NCBI GenBank assembly: GCA_029781035.1
Contig: JAKOXK010000030.1
Coordinates: 1 to 64,000, forward strand
Reading direction: 5' to 3'
Source: Armatimonadota bacterium
GTDB taxonomy: Bacteria; Armatimonadota; Fimbriimonadia; Fimbriimonadales; Fimbriimonadaceae
Length of the DNA: 64,000 bases
The position numbers were made by a program, and so were the translations under genes. A model generated the notes under the pieces. It worked only from the letters and a program-made list of their open reading frames with translations, was not told where the DNA came from and did no database searches. Below, one piece after another: positions 28,622 to 38,674 of the stretch (within the stretch, counting starts at the first letter, position 1; every line of letters starts with the position of its first letter).

Positions 28622-29680
28622 ATGCTGACCGCTATTGCAGTCAGTCTGGCCATCGGCCCCGCTCTGCGTTCGCTGAGCGGGGTCGGGCTACCACCTTCGA
28701 ATTCGAGCCAGTTTGAGTTCGTCGTAATGGGCGACAACCGCCCCGCAGGCCCTGGAATGGGTGCGACGGACGTGTTCAAGCAGACGTTGAGGGAAGTCTC
28801 TTGGATCCATCCGAACTTCGTGATCTCGTCGGGCGACCTGCTCTATGGCAAAGAGGAGTCTTTGGCCGCCTACCAGAAGGAAGCGGACGAGGTCGCTGGG
28901 CTCCTTCGGCAGCTTGGAGTCCCGTTCTTCAATGCTCCCGGAAACCATGAAATCTCGGAGAGACCTGAATTCGCGGCGGAATACGTGAAGCGGTTCGGCC
29001 CTCTCTATGGCTCGTTCGAGTACGGAGGATGGCGGTTTGTCGCCCTTTGCTCAGAGGAACTCGGCTCCTCACCGGGGTTGTCACCCACACAGAACGAGTG
29101 GCTCGGTGGCCTGCTCAAACAACTGGAGCCGACGGTAGTGTTCCTTCACCGACCGGTGTTCGCCCGCCCTGGCAACGACGAGGAAGGGAAGACCGTGGCC
29201 AAACCGGAGGCGCTCCATGCCCTGTTCAGGGCGAGTGACGTCAAGGGCGTGTTCGAGGGTCATGACCACGTGTGCAACCACCAGACTCACGACGGAGTCG
29301 AGTACTGGATTTCCGGTGGAGCAGGCGCTCCCTTGGACGCCTTGCCTCAAGACGGTGGTTTCTTTCATTACTTGGTCGTCAAAGTGAACGGCGACCACAT
29401 GCAGGTCGACGTTGTGCCGTCGGGGTCGATCCAGGTTCGTCATGAAGGCAACAACGTCGAGATCGGTAACTACAGTGACGTTGACATCGAATTGGCCGAC
29501 TTCACCGTTACGACGGACAAGGTGCCGACTACTTTCAAGGTGTACAACCAGAAGAGCGGTAAGGCGAAGGATGTCGATGTTCGAGTTGTTCAGACGGAGA
29601 AGACGGTTGCTGGAGTTGTCTCACGTTTGGCGTTCACGTTGGTCAAGCACCGCATGACCGTGGTCGCCCCGAATTACTGA
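28622..29680 (+). CDS. Calcineurin-like metallophosphoesterase
   Basis: VVMGDNRP, NFVISSGDLLYG, NAPGNHEI, GVFEGHDHVCNH metallophosphoesterase motifs. Confidence 0.9.
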   Translation: MLTAIAVSLAIGPALRSLSGVGLPPSNSSQFEFVVMGDNRPAGPGMGATDVFKQTLREVSWIHPNFVISSGDLLYGKEESLAAYQKEADEVAGLLRQLGVPFFNAPGNHEISERPEFAAEYVKRFGPLYGSFEYGGWRFVALCSEELGSSPGLSPTQNEWLGGLLKQLEPTVVFLHRPVFARPGNDEEGKTVAKPEALHALFRASDVKGVFEGHDHVCNHQTHDGVEYWISGGAGAPLDALPQDGGFFHYLVVKVNGDHMQVDVVPSGSIQVRHEGNNVEIGNYSDVDIELADFTVTTDKVPTTFKVYNQKSGKAKDVDVRVVQTEKTVAGVVSRLAFTLVKHRMTVVAPNY

Positions 29681-29703
29681 TCGTTTGCGAGAGGACAGCA
29701 CTT

Positions 29704-29733
29704 GGGCTCAGTCGGCTGACTGGGCCCTCTTTT
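29704..29733 (+). terminator. Rho-independent-type terminator
   Basis: gggctcagtc-ggct-gactgggccc followed by tctttt. Confidence 0.6.
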
Positions 29734-29772
29734 CGTCGCTTGGAACTGTTCGGGTGAAATCGAGCGGGTCGC

Positions 29773-30648
29773 GTGGACACAAGGAAGACTCGGCAAGTAC
29801 TCGGGAAGATCGTCAAGGGGATACACGACGTCGCGAGCGAGATCGACCTCCAAATCAACGAGCGGGAGTCGTTCTGGGCCCGTTGTGACGAGACAGGTCT
29901 CTCGTTGGTCTTTGTGCACGGGCTGTTAAGCGACGCAAGCCGCGCTTGGTCCACGCGGAACAGCAGTTGGATCACGATTGCTCAAAATGAGCCGATCTTC
30001 GCGGGGATGGACATCTTTGTCGCGAACTGGTACTCGACGATCCTCGCACAAGGTTGGGCGCTTGACGACAGCACCGACGCTTTGAGCTGGGATGTGGAAA
30101 AGTGGTTGCAGGGTCACCCCCCGCTGGCGCAGTCCCGTGACATTGTGTTCGTTGGTCACAGCATGGGGGGTCTTCTCGTCCGCCGTATGCTGGTTCGGAA
30201 CCCAGGTTGGCTTGCGGAGAAGAGGATCGGAGTGGTCACCCTTGGGACGCCAGCGAGAGGCGCTTATCTTGCTGATTTGGTCGGCCCCTTGGCGGCGGGC
30301 ATGGATCAACGCCAGGTCTTGGACATTCAGCGTGAGAGCCTGGCGCTGGAAGAGCTTCACGAGGAGTTCGGTGCCTTGGTTTCGGCGTCTGGCGGAGCCT
30401 TGCTGGGAGCGGAGTTCGTGGAGAGCCATTTGCTGGTCCCCAAGAGCCGCTTCTTCCAAGCGGTGGAGGCCTTTCTGCCCTGGCCCCAGCCAGTCGTCGT
30501 GCTCGGCTCACAGGGCGGCTACTTCGGACCGCCAACGGTCTTGCCGAACACCAACCACCGGTCGATCAGCCGACCAACGAGCGCCCGCCACCCGAGTCAC
30601 CGAGCGCTCTGTCGGTTCGTCGCCGGCTTCCGCGACGTAGGTCACTGA
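29773..30648 (+). CDS. Alpha/beta hydrolase (PGAP1/lipase-like)
   Basis: LVFVHGLLSDASRAW, IVFVGHSMGGLLVRRML nucleophile elbow, VVTLGTPARGAYLADL. Confidence 0.87.
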   Translation: MDTRKTRQVLGKIVKGIHDVASEIDLQINERESFWARCDETGLSLVFVHGLLSDASRAWSTRNSSWITIAQNEPIFAGMDIFVANWYSTILAQGWALDDSTDALSWDVEKWLQGHPPLAQSRDIVFVGHSMGGLLVRRMLVRNPGWLAEKRIGVVTLGTPARGAYLADLVGPLAAGMDQRQVLDIQRESLALEELHEEFGALVSASGGALLGAEFVESHLLVPKSRFFQAVEAFLPWPQPVVVLGSQGGYFGPPTVLPNTNHRSISRPTSARHPSHRALCRFVAGFRDVGH

Positions 30649-31127
30649 TTGTGTCGGTTGTTGATCCAAGTCGATATGCCGTACAAGGCAAGACCTGCCC
30701 CGATTGTTCCAAAGACGTAGGTAAGGGTGCCGATCGGACTAGCCTCGAACTTCGGCCCATGGTCGTCGATCCCCGTCGACTTGAGCCCACCCTGCGCTTC
30801 AAGCCGGCTTCGCTCCGCCATCATTCGGTTGAAGTTCGAGGAATCGATACCGTTAGACACGACGAGGCACACGATAGCGAGGGCGAACGCGATTCCTCCG
30901 TAGGCTAGGAACCTCTTGCCCTGTATCTGGCCCTCGATTCTTGCCTCAGTTTCTGGATCCATCATGCCGCAGCGGGCACAGTAGTAGCCGCCTTGGAACC
31001 ACTCGTGATCGTGGTGCCCGACAGGCTTGCGCTGAGGCAAAGGCCGTTGGTCGGATCCGCAATAGGGGCAAAAGTCGAAGCCGTCTTCGACAGCGAGCCG
31101 GCACTGCGGGTTGCCGCACGTTGTCAT
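30642..31127 (-). CDS. Zinc-ribbon membrane protein
   Basis: CGNPQC...FCPYCGS and YYCARCG pairs, two TM segments. Confidence 0.75.
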   Translation of the reverse strand: MTTCGNPQCRLAVEDGFDFCPYCGSDQRPLPQRKPVGHHDHEWFQGGYYCARCGMMDPETEARIEGQIQGKRFLAYGGIAFALAIVCLVVSNGIDSSNFNRMMAERSRLEAQGGLKSTGIDDHGPKFEASPIGTLTYVFGTIGAGLALYGISTWINNRHNQ

Positions 31128-31168
31128 GAGGCAATTCTGTCATGCTTGGGGGCGCTATCGTCTTGGCA

Positions 31169-32503
31169 CTATCCCAACTTTCGCTTGAGGAAGTCGAGAA
31201 TCACGTCCACGATCTCGGGATTGAACTCGCCCCCCTTTCCCCATTTGGCCGCGCTGTCCTTCATCGATGTTGTGCGCATGAAAGCGTGGTCGCTGTTCTT
31301 GATGAGTCTGAACTCGGCGGTTCCTGGACGGAGGGTTTCGACCGTCTTGGCGATCCTTTCGTGATCGTCTCTGCCAGAGAGAAAATCGTTCTCGCTGTAG
31401 ACAGCCAGAACGTTGGTCTTCGCCGTGGTCCATGCCTGCCCCAAGTTGGTGTGCTCGAGTTCACGGAAGAACGGAATGCCGACGCCCGAGTAGGTTTCCC
31501 CGTCGGGGAACGTGGCGTTGACGAACGATGCCAGTTCGGGGTCGGACTTGGCGACTTCCTTCGGCGACTGGCCCTTGTCAAAGACAAGGTAAGTCACAGC
31601 GGCCAGTTGCTTTTGTTCTTCATCGAGGTTGCCCTCGTTTGTGTCCGAGAGTTCAACTTGGCGACGGGTGTTCTCCAGCATGTATTCCGTGAATGACTTG
31701 AAGAGGGTTCCATTCACGATGAGGGCCTTGACGGGTACTTGACTAGCGACCAAGGGCCCGAAACAACCGCCCATGCTGTGGCCAAAGATCGCCACTCGAT
31801 CCGGATCGACGAAGTCGAGGCTCTTAACAAGCCGCAGGGCCTGAACATAGGCGTCGCACTCAGCATTGAAGGTCAGGTCCTTGTAGGCTGGCCCCTCACT
31901 GTCGCCTTGTCCTGGCTTATCGATACGTGCTGTCACGTAGCCGGCGTTCGCAATCGGTCCCAGAACATTCCCGTAGGGTATTGACGGGAAAGGGCCATCG
32001 AGTGAGTAAGCGCCGATACCACCGATCATGAACAAGACCGGGTGTTTGCCAGACGTCTTCGGTTTGGTCAAGATGATCCTGATTCTCTTGCCTTGACTCA
32101 CAACTTGGTCGTAGACGACGTCAAGCTGTGCCTCAGTCTGGCGCGGTCGCTCGACGAGTGGCCTCGATGCTGTGGACTCGTGGCCGTCATGAAGGAACGT
32201 GACGGTCACTTTGTCCCCAGCGTTCAATCTTCGGACCTGGTCAACCAATTGGGCGCTGGTGTCGAGTGCGTTGCCATTGAACGTCAACAGCGTGTCGCCG
32301 GGCTGAAGTCCAAGTGTCTCGGCTGTCCCGCCTGGAACAGTCCGATCGACGTGGAGCCCTTTCTTGCCGGCCGTAGGAGTGGCCGAAATGCCGAGATATC
32401 CCTTGCGGGGGAGTGGGTCACCACGAAGCGGATCTTGCAAGGGTTGCGAAAAAGCGGCGAATGCGATGAGAGACAGCATCATGTTCTCATACGGCTTGAG
32501 CAT
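31169..32503 (-). CDS. Secreted alpha/beta hydrolase with N-terminal PDZ domain
   Basis: PDZ-like GYLGISATPTAGKKGLHVDRTVPGGTAETLGLQPGDTLLTFNGN; hydrolase VAIFGHSMGGCFGPLVAS. Confidence 0.85.
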   Translation of the reverse strand: MLKPYENMMLSLIAFAAFSQPLQDPLRGDPLPRKGYLGISATPTAGKKGLHVDRTVPGGTAETLGLQPGDTLLTFNGNALDTSAQLVDQVRRLNAGDKVTVTFLHDGHESTASRPLVERPRQTEAQLDVVYDQVVSQGKRIRIILTKPKTSGKHPVLFMIGGIGAYSLDGPFPSIPYGNVLGPIANAGYVTARIDKPGQGDSEGPAYKDLTFNAECDAYVQALRLVKSLDFVDPDRVAIFGHSMGGCFGPLVASQVPVKALIVNGTLFKSFTEYMLENTRRQVELSDTNEGNLDEEQKQLAAVTYLVFDKGQSPKEVAKSDPELASFVNATFPDGETYSGVGIPFFRELEHTNLGQAWTTAKTNVLAVYSENDFLSGRDDHERIAKTVETLRPGTAEFRLIKNSDHAFMRTTSMKDSAAKWGKGGEFNPEIVDVILDFLKRKLG

Positions 32504-32620
32504 CGTTGTTAGCGCCCGAGCCATGTCGAGCCGCCTTGTGGCGGATCAGATTGAGCCGAAGGACCGACAGATAGGCTAGTGAATGGCGGCTCCTGATCCT
32601 GTACCCGGACTTCGGGCCGC

Positions 32621-33721
32621 TCAAGTAGTCGGCGCGCTGGGCGGAGGGTTGGTCTTGGCCCGACCGATCGTGAGGTACTCGCCGAGATTGTGCAACGTGA
32701 AGAGGCCGACAGTTCGGCCGTCTTCGACGACTGGAACCGTTGAGCAACAGCCAGATGCGATCTTTCGAGCAACGGATTCGGCTGACTCAGTGGGAGCGGC
32801 GACGACAAAGTCGCGTTCCATTGACTCGGCGACCGTTCGGTGGGGGTTTCCTCGGGCCAGCGCTTCAAGGAGGCGTGCTTTGGTCAAAACGCCCACGACC
32901 TTGCCTTCGTGTGTGATAGGAAAGTCCTCTTGAAATCCTGCAACGACATGTTGAGCGGCGGTGTCAAGTGTGTCCTCGAGGTCCAAAGTCCGAAACTCGG
33001 TTACCATGACATTGGCGACGGTGACGCCCTCCAAGTTCGCACGGAACTCGACGCTCTGAGACTCGGTCGCTGCGCCGAACCAGACGAACAGAGCGACGAA
33101 CACCAGGAGAGGGTTGAAGAAGAAGCCGACGAAGGCCATGACGACGGCAATGCTCTGTCCGACGGCCGCAGCCACCCGAGTGGCATCAAGAAACGGAAGC
33201 TTGAGTGCCAAGAGGGCGCGAAGAACACGGCCGCCGTCCATCGGAAACGCGGGAATCAGGTTGAAGAGCACGAGCGCCACGTTGACGACGAACATCTTGT
33301 TGAGGAGGTTTCCTCCTTCGAGAGAGATCTCGTCGACTTTGCCCCATCCGTGAGTCGCCGTTAGGAGGATCGCGAACAGTAATGCAAGGACGACGTTCAC
33401 GGCAGGGCCAGCTGCTGCGACCAGCAGCTCTTCGGCTGGCTTTTCGGGAATGTGGTCGAGATGGGCGACTCCACCGATCGGCAGGAGAGTGATGTCTCGG
33501 GTCTTGACGCCGAAGCGTCGCGCCGTCAGCGCGTGCCCCAGTTCGTGCAGGACGACGACCATGAACAACAGGAGGATGAAGCCTATCCCCAGCAGGGCGT
33601 CAATGATGCTGTGGCGCTCCAAGTAAGCACTGACACCGATCCAAAGGAGGAGGAAGGCAAAGGTGAAGTGGACGAGGATCTGGATCCCTGCGATCCGTCC
33701 GACGCGCCAAGACCACTTCAT
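32621..33721 (-). CDS. Site-2 protease-type M50 metalloprotease with CBS domains
   Basis: MVVVLHELGHALTARRFGVKTRDITLLPIGG, NLIPAFPMDGGRVLRALLA, two CBS-like segments. Confidence 0.9.
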   Translation of the reverse strand: MKWSWRVGRIAGIQILVHFTFAFLLLWIGVSAYLERHSIIDALLGIGFILLLFMVVVLHELGHALTARRFGVKTRDITLLPIGGVAHLDHIPEKPAEELLVAAAGPAVNVVLALLFAILLTATHGWGKVDEISLEGGNLLNKMFVVNVALVLFNLIPAFPMDGGRVLRALLALKLPFLDATRVAAAVGQSIAVVMAFVGFFFNPLLVFVALFVWFGAATESQSVEFRANLEGVTVANVMVTEFRTLDLEDTLDTAAQHVVAGFQEDFPITHEGKVVGVLTKARLLEALARGNPHRTVAESMERDFVVAAPTESAESVARKIASGCCSTVPVVEDGRTVGLFTLHNLGEYLTIGRAKTNPPPSAPTT

Positions 33722-33786
33722 GTTTTTGGGGATACACCGGAAAGTGATTCGGGGACAGCCAAAAGGCCCTGGTCTCGGGCGTTCCG

Positions 33787-34137
33787 TCACTTCTTGGCGG
33801 CGAAGTAGGCCGCAAGGACAAGGAACGCGAAAGAAACGGCATGGTTGACGGTCGGCTTCTCCTTGTACACGAACAAGGCGAAGACGGCGAATGTGCCGAT
33901 ACTGAGCAGCTCTTGAATGACTTTGAGCTGCGTGACGGAAAGGAACTCGCTGCCCATCCGGTTTGCGGGCACTTGGAGGCAGTATTCGAAGAATGCAATG
34001 CCCCAACTGGCGAAGATCACGGCCCACAACGGGGCAGACTTGAACTTGAGGTGTCCGTACCACGCCGTGTTCATGAAGGTGTTCGAAAGGACGAGGAGCG
34101 ACACAGGCAAGACGAGTCGTTTCATGAGAAGACTCAT
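33787..34137 (-). CDS. DMT-family (DUF486-type) membrane protein
   Basis: MSLLMKRLVLPVSLLVLSNTFMNTAWYGHLK...WAVIFASWGIAFFEYCLQVPANRMGS. Confidence 0.85.
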   Translation of the reverse strand: MSLLMKRLVLPVSLLVLSNTFMNTAWYGHLKFKSAPLWAVIFASWGIAFFEYCLQVPANRMGSEFLSVTQLKVIQELLSIGTFAVFALFVYKEKPTVNHAVSFAFLVLAAYFAAKK

Positions 34138-34223
34138 TCTTGGCAGAATTGTGGGGTTTCGGCCAGCCAAAGGACCGCGACCCAGGAGTGGCCTGAGGGC
34201 AGAGCCCCCAGGCCGCCTGGTCT

Positions 34224-35363
34224 TCACTCTAGGGTGAAGATGTTCTTCTTGGCACAGATTTCTTTGAGTTGCTTCGGCCAAACCGTGACGCTGACCTCGC
34301 CGAGATGGGCCTTGCGGAGGAGCCACATGAGGACACGCGACTGCCCGATGCCTCCACCCACGCTGAGTGGAATCTGATCATGGAGGATCGCCTGGTGGTA
34401 AGGCAGGTTGAGGAAGCTCAGTTGCTCGGTGATTTCGAGTTGCTGGCGCAAGGTGTCCTTCGTGACCCGGACTCCCATCGAGCTGAGTTCGTGTCGCCGT
34501 TTCGTGACGGAGTTCCAGACGAGGATGTCGCCGTTGAGTCCATGGAACACTTCACCGTTCTTTTCAATTGTCGGCGTGACCCAGTCGTCATAGTCCGCGG
34601 CCCGCATTTCATGGGGATAGCCGTCTTTGAGCACCCAACCGATCCCAATGATGAACACGGCAGGAAACTTCTGCAGGATCTGCGTCTCACGCTGCTTTCG
34701 TGGCAAGTCCGGGTACATCTCAAGGATCTCTTCGGCGTGGAGGAACGTCAGTTCCTCAGGTAGTTCCGGGTATCTCGGATCTCGGAGTGCGGGCCAGTTG
34801 GTCAAGACAAACGTTTCGGCGCCTTTGAGGACTTTCCAGATGCGCGTGACGACGTCCTTGAGGAAGTCGAGGTTGCGCTCGTTCGGGAGCATGACTCGTT
34901 CCCAGTCCCACTGGTCCACATACGCGCTGTGGTCGTGGTCGAGGAAGTAGTCCTTGCGCACAGCCCGCATGTCCGTCACGAGCCCTTCGCCTGGATCCAT
35001 GTCGAACTGCTTCAGGGCCATTCTCTTCCACTTGGTGGCTGCTTGGACGATCTGCGCATCGATGCGCTTCTCCAGCCCGAGCCCACAAGGGAAGTCGATG
35101 GGCGTGCGGCTTCCGTCGCGGTCAAGATAATCGTTCACGCCACTGTCTTTGTCCACAATGAGTGGCACTTCCACACGGATGAGGTTCAGTTCGCGACAGA
35201 GTCCGTCTTCGATGAACCGCTTCGTTGCGGCGACAGCGACTTGTGTCTCCTTAGGTGACAGAAGGGATTTGTAGTCGTTTGGGAGGATCTTCTCGACTTC
35301 TTCGTAAGTCGAGACACCTGGCCCGGCAAGATCAGCCTTCTTGTCTATGGTCACGTGTGCCAT
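34224..35363 (-). CDS. asnA: Aspartate--ammonia ligase
   Basis: Class-II-like catalytic motifs GGGIGQSRVLMWLLRKAHLGEVSVTVWP; overall AsnA pattern. Confidence 0.93.
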   Translation of the reverse strand: MAHVTIDKKADLAGPGVSTYEEVEKILPNDYKSLLSPKETQVAVAATKRFIEDGLCRELNLIRVEVPLIVDKDSGVNDYLDRDGSRTPIDFPCGLGLEKRIDAQIVQAATKWKRMALKQFDMDPGEGLVTDMRAVRKDYFLDHDHSAYVDQWDWERVMLPNERNLDFLKDVVTRIWKVLKGAETFVLTNWPALRDPRYPELPEELTFLHAEEILEMYPDLPRKQRETQILQKFPAVFIIGIGWVLKDGYPHEMRAADYDDWVTPTIEKNGEVFHGLNGDILVWNSVTKRRHELSSMGVRVTKDTLRQQLEITEQLSFLNLPYHQAILHDQIPLSVGGGIGQSRVLMWLLRKAHLGEVSVTVWPKQLKEICAKKNIFTLE

Positions 35364-35489
35364 GGCGTTTCTTTCCTACGCCGGAAAGATTACGGATGTG
35401 CGTTCGTGGGAATCACTCGGGACTGACGCCGCGGACCGGGCGGTAGGCTCGTGTGCAAGAGCTCCCAAAGGTAGACTTCCGCCATCCTT

Positions 35490-35565
35490 GGGCCTGTAGC
35501 TCAGTGGTCAGAGCGGGCGGCTCATAACCGCTTGGTCGCGAGTTCGATCCTCGCCGGGCCCACCA
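35490..35565 (+). tRNA. tRNA with CAT anticodon, most similar to tRNA-Ile2 (lysidine) type, CCA encoded
   Basis: Full cloverleaf GGGCCTG/CGGGCCC acceptor, GCTC...GAGC D-stem, GGCGG-CTCATAA-CCGCT anticodon arm, GCGAG-TTCGATC-CTCGC T-arm, ACCA; AGTGG(T/C)AGAGC...TCGCTTGGTCG-like core resembles E. coli tRNA-Ile2. Confidence 0.93.
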
Positions 35566-35578
35566 AGGATCCAGATCG

Positions 35579-36517
35579 TCACTGAGTCTTACGGACTCGC
35601 GAAGGCGGGAACCAAATGAACTCGCTTTTGCCGATGATGTCCTGACGCTTGACCAAGCCCCATGCACGGCCATCGAATGATCCGTTGCGGTTGTCGCCCA
35701 TGAACAAGTAGTAGCCCTTCGGAACCGGGGCTGGCGGAGACTTGAGCCACCTTTCGGCTTCTGCCGCGCTTGTAGGGACGTAGTCGTAGGTCAAAGTCAG
35801 AGGGTCTTGCTCGAGGAACCCTCCCGTCAAGTTCCAGGTGTTTACCGTCTCGCCGTCATACCGGACGGGAACGTAGACCCCATGGTCGTTGACCAACTTG
35901 TAGTCGGCTTGTTGGACTTGGCCCCATTGGTCTCGCGGCAGGACCGGTCCGTCCGGATCGTCGTCGTGTGTATAGTCCACGTACGGCTCTTTGACCGGTC
36001 GCCCGTTCAAGTAAAGTTGCTTGTCCTTCCACTCGACAATATCGCCTGGAACACCGATCAAGCGCTTGATGAAGTTCGTGTCCGAGTCAAGCTGGCCCGG
36101 CATCAACGCTCCTTTGGGCGGCCGGAAAACGATAATGTCGCCGCGTCTGGGCTCCGTAACACGATAGACCCACTTGTTGGCGACGATGTAGTCGTTCGGG
36201 CGAAGTGTGTCGATCATAGAGCCCGACGGGATGAAGAACGTCTGGAAACAGAAAGGCCGGACCAGCATGAAGATGAAGATGCCGGCGTAGACAACGGCGT
36301 CGCTCACTTCGTTGGCGATCCGGCAGAGGCTGTAGAGCCCGTTGGCGCGGTCGTCAGGATGTGTGCCCTTCAAGGTCGGCCATACGGCCAAGCGGAGGAT
36401 TGTGAAGCAAGCAGAGAAGACGACGACGACGCTGAGCGGCACCTTGCCGATCTTGTCGACGACCGATGCAAACCCACCCGGTTGGACTTGAGCCAGCAGG
36501 TCTGCGGGGCCGAGCAC
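35579..36517 (-). CDS. lepB: Signal peptidase I
   Basis: FFIPSGSMIDTLRPNDYIVANKWVYR, FIKRLIGVPGDIVEWKD, GYYLFMGDNRNGSFDGRAWG. Confidence 0.95.
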   Translation of the reverse strand: MLGPADLLAQVQPGGFASVVDKIGKVPLSVVVVFSACFTILRLAVWPTLKGTHPDDRANGLYSLCRIANEVSDAVVYAGIFIFMLVRPFCFQTFFIPSGSMIDTLRPNDYIVANKWVYRVTEPRRGDIIVFRPPKGALMPGQLDSDTNFIKRLIGVPGDIVEWKDKQLYLNGRPVKEPYVDYTHDDDPDGPVLPRDQWGQVQQADYKLVNDHGVYVPVRYDGETVNTWNLTGGFLEQDPLTLTYDYVPTSAAEAERWLKSPPAPVPKGYYLFMGDNRNGSFDGRAWGLVKRQDIIGKSEFIWFPPSRVRKTQ

Positions 36518-36520
36518 CGC

Positions 36521-36871
36521 TTAGCGCTTTTCCTCGATCCTGGCGGCTTTGCCGACTTTGTCCCGCAGGTAGTAGAGCTTAGCCCGACGGACTTTGCCGT
36601 GCCGGATGACCTCGAACTTCGCCACGTTGGGTGAGTGGACGGGAAACGTCCGTTCCACTCCGACACCGTTGCTCATCTTGCGGACGGTGATGTTTTGCGC
36701 AATCCCGCCATGCCGGACGGCGATGACGATCCCTTCGAAAATCTGGATGCGCTCCTTGCCAGCTTCACGGACCTTTACGTGCGCCCTGACTGTGTCACCG
36801 GGCTTGATCTGGGGAACGTCTTCTTTCTGATAGGTCTTGGCAACGCTGTCGAGGATCGCCTGCTTGTTCAT
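36521..36871 (-). CDS. rplS: 50S ribosomal protein L19
   Basis: [60 protein letters not shown]. Confidence 0.97.
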   Translation of the reverse strand: MNKQAILDSVAKTYQKEDVPQIKPGDTVRAHVKVREAGKERIQIFEGIVIAVRHGGIAQNITVRKMSNGVGVERTFPVHSPNVAKFEVIRHGKVRRAKLYYLRDKVGKAARIEEKR

Positions 36872-36946
36872 CGTCGTCTCCGGTGGCCCGGCGCTGGGGG
36901 CGAATAGAGATTATGGCTCACGGAAGGCTTGCCGTGTTGGGTCTGG

Positions 36947-37912
36947 CTAGTCGATCTTCTTCCAACGGGCCATTGGCATCCAGACCACCTCGGCCCGACC
37001 GACCACTCGGTCTTTCGGCACGAGTCCCCAGCCCCTGCCGTCGAACGAACCGTTCCGGTTGTCGCCCATGAAGAGGTAGTAGCCGTCTGGGATCTTTGCG
37101 GGGGGCGCTTCGTACCATCTCTGGGCTTGCTCTTCCGAGGAGGGGACGTATTCCTCTGCGCAGAAGGTCAGGGGGTCTGAGCCCATCTTGGCCCTATGGT
37201 CGTAGAGGCTTTCACCACGGATCATGTCCCACTCGTTGATTGTGTGGTCGTAATACTGGACGGGCACATACTTGTCGCCTTCTTGGACGAGTTTAAAGTT
37301 CGACTGATCGATTGTCGCCCAAGTCTCAGGCTGGGCCACCGGCCCGTTCGGGCTGCCGGGAACCGTATAGTCCTGGTGTGGCTCTTGCACGAGTTTGCCG
37401 TTCCGGTAGAGCTTCTTATCCTTCCATTCGATGAGGTCGCCGGGCACGCCGATCAGGCGCTTGACGAAGAAGGTGCCCGGGTCTTGCCCGGGAAAGAGCG
37501 CTCGGAGCGGTGGTTTGAAGACGACGACTTCGCCGTGCTTCGGCTCGGTCGTGCGGTAGACGAACTTGTTGAGCAAGATGAAATCACCAACCCGCAGCGT
37601 GTCCACCATCGAGCCAGACGGAATGTAAAACGTCTGCAAGACGAACGGACGTACCAACATGAAGACGACGACCGCCGCATAGACCACGGCGTCGGCAATG
37701 CCGTCGACGAACTTGACTACAGGGTAGGCCCCGTACCGCTGGTGCCGCGCTGTGGTCATCAAGTACTTGTACAGACCGACCCGGAGCAGCGTCAGAACAA
37801 CTCCGAGGATCGCGATCTGGCTGAGAGGCGTCCTGGCAAGTTTGTCGATCATCTCGGCCGGTGTTGCGGCAGCGAGAACAGGCAATGCCGAGTGGGTCAG
37901 TGACAAATCCAT
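36947..37912 (-). CDS. lepB: Signal peptidase I (second copy)
   Basis: FYIPSGSMVDTLRVGDFILLNKFVYR, FFVKRLIGVPGDLIEWKDKK, GYYLFMGDNRNGSFDGRGWG. Confidence 0.95.
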   Translation of the reverse strand: MDLSLTHSALPVLAAATPAEMIDKLARTPLSQIAILGVVLTLLRVGLYKYLMTTARHQRYGAYPVVKFVDGIADAVVYAAVVVFMLVRPFVLQTFYIPSGSMVDTLRVGDFILLNKFVYRTTEPKHGEVVVFKPPLRALFPGQDPGTFFVKRLIGVPGDLIEWKDKKLYRNGKLVQEPHQDYTVPGSPNGPVAQPETWATIDQSNFKLVQEGDKYVPVQYYDHTINEWDMIRGESLYDHRAKMGSDPLTFCAEEYVPSSEEQAQRWYEAPPAKIPDGYYLFMGDNRNGSFDGRGWGLVPKDRVVGRAEVVWMPMARWKKID

Positions 37913-37917
37913 GTGAG

Positions 37918-38649
37918 CTAACCTAGAAGATCAACGTCTTGGGGTGTCAGTTTTGCACCCGCGAAAAGGTCCGGACGGGATTGGCGGGTCCTCTCAAGGC
38001 TCTTTCGACGCCGCCAACGCGCGATTTCACGGTGATTGCCGCTGAGAAGGACGTCGGGCACCGACTCACCCATGAACTCGAGCGGCCTTGTGAACAGGGG
38101 GTGACCAAGCAAACCGTCACTGTGCGAGTCGTCTTCATGACTGGCAGGGTCTCCGATGGCGCCAGGCAGCAGACGCACGATCGCGTCGGTCATACAGAGG
38201 GCGGGAAGCTCGCCACCCGTCAGCACAAAATCGCCAACTGACAGTGCGTCGGTACAGAGGCACGTGCGGACACGCTCGTCGAGGCCCTCATAATGGCCGC
38301 AAACGAAGACAATGCGGTCGAGTCGGCTGAACTCCTGAGCATCGTTCTGTGTGAAGAGCCTGCCTGCCGGATCGGTGAGGACCACCCTTGTTCGCGAATT
38401 CGGAGCGCAATGGCCCGGTTGGGCCCCTATCTTCTCCAGGGCGGCCAAGACGAGTGGAGCCATCATCACCATTCCCGGACCACCGCCGTAAGGCTCGTCG
38501 TCGACAGACCGGTGCTTGTCGGTGGCGAAGTCGCGAGGGTTGGTCGCCCGGAATTCGACGAGGCCTGCAAGCGCGGCCCGTTTCGTGATGCTGTGTTCCA
38601 ACGCGGGCAGCACCATGTCGGGAAAGAGCGTTACGAAGTCGATAAGCAC
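37918..38649 (-). CDS. trmD: tRNA (guanine37-N1)-methyltransferase
   Basis: GTG start VLIDFVTLFPDMV; DDEPYGGGPGMVM, VFVCGHYEGLDERV, LSVGDFVLTGGELPALCMTDAIVRLLPG. Confidence 0.96.
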   Translation of the reverse strand: MLIDFVTLFPDMVLPALEHSITKRAALAGLVEFRATNPRDFATDKHRSVDDEPYGGGPGMVMMAPLVLAALEKIGAQPGHCAPNSRTRVVLTDPAGRLFTQNDAQEFSRLDRIVFVCGHYEGLDERVRTCLCTDALSVGDFVLTGGELPALCMTDAIVRLLPGAIGDPASHEDDSHSDGLLGHPLFTRPLEFMGESVPDVLLSGNHREIARWRRRKSLERTRQSRPDLFAGAKLTPQDVDLLG

Positions 38650-38674
38650 GACGCCAGAAGGGTACCGGACGACG

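Noticed and set aside
35413-35673. 86-aa minus-strand ORF crossing the tRNA
   Set aside because: Overlaps a full tRNA cloverleaf and the end of lepB; its translation includes the tRNA antisense, a known artefact
37196-37903. 235-aa plus-strand ORF
   Set aside because: Antisense shadow of lepB
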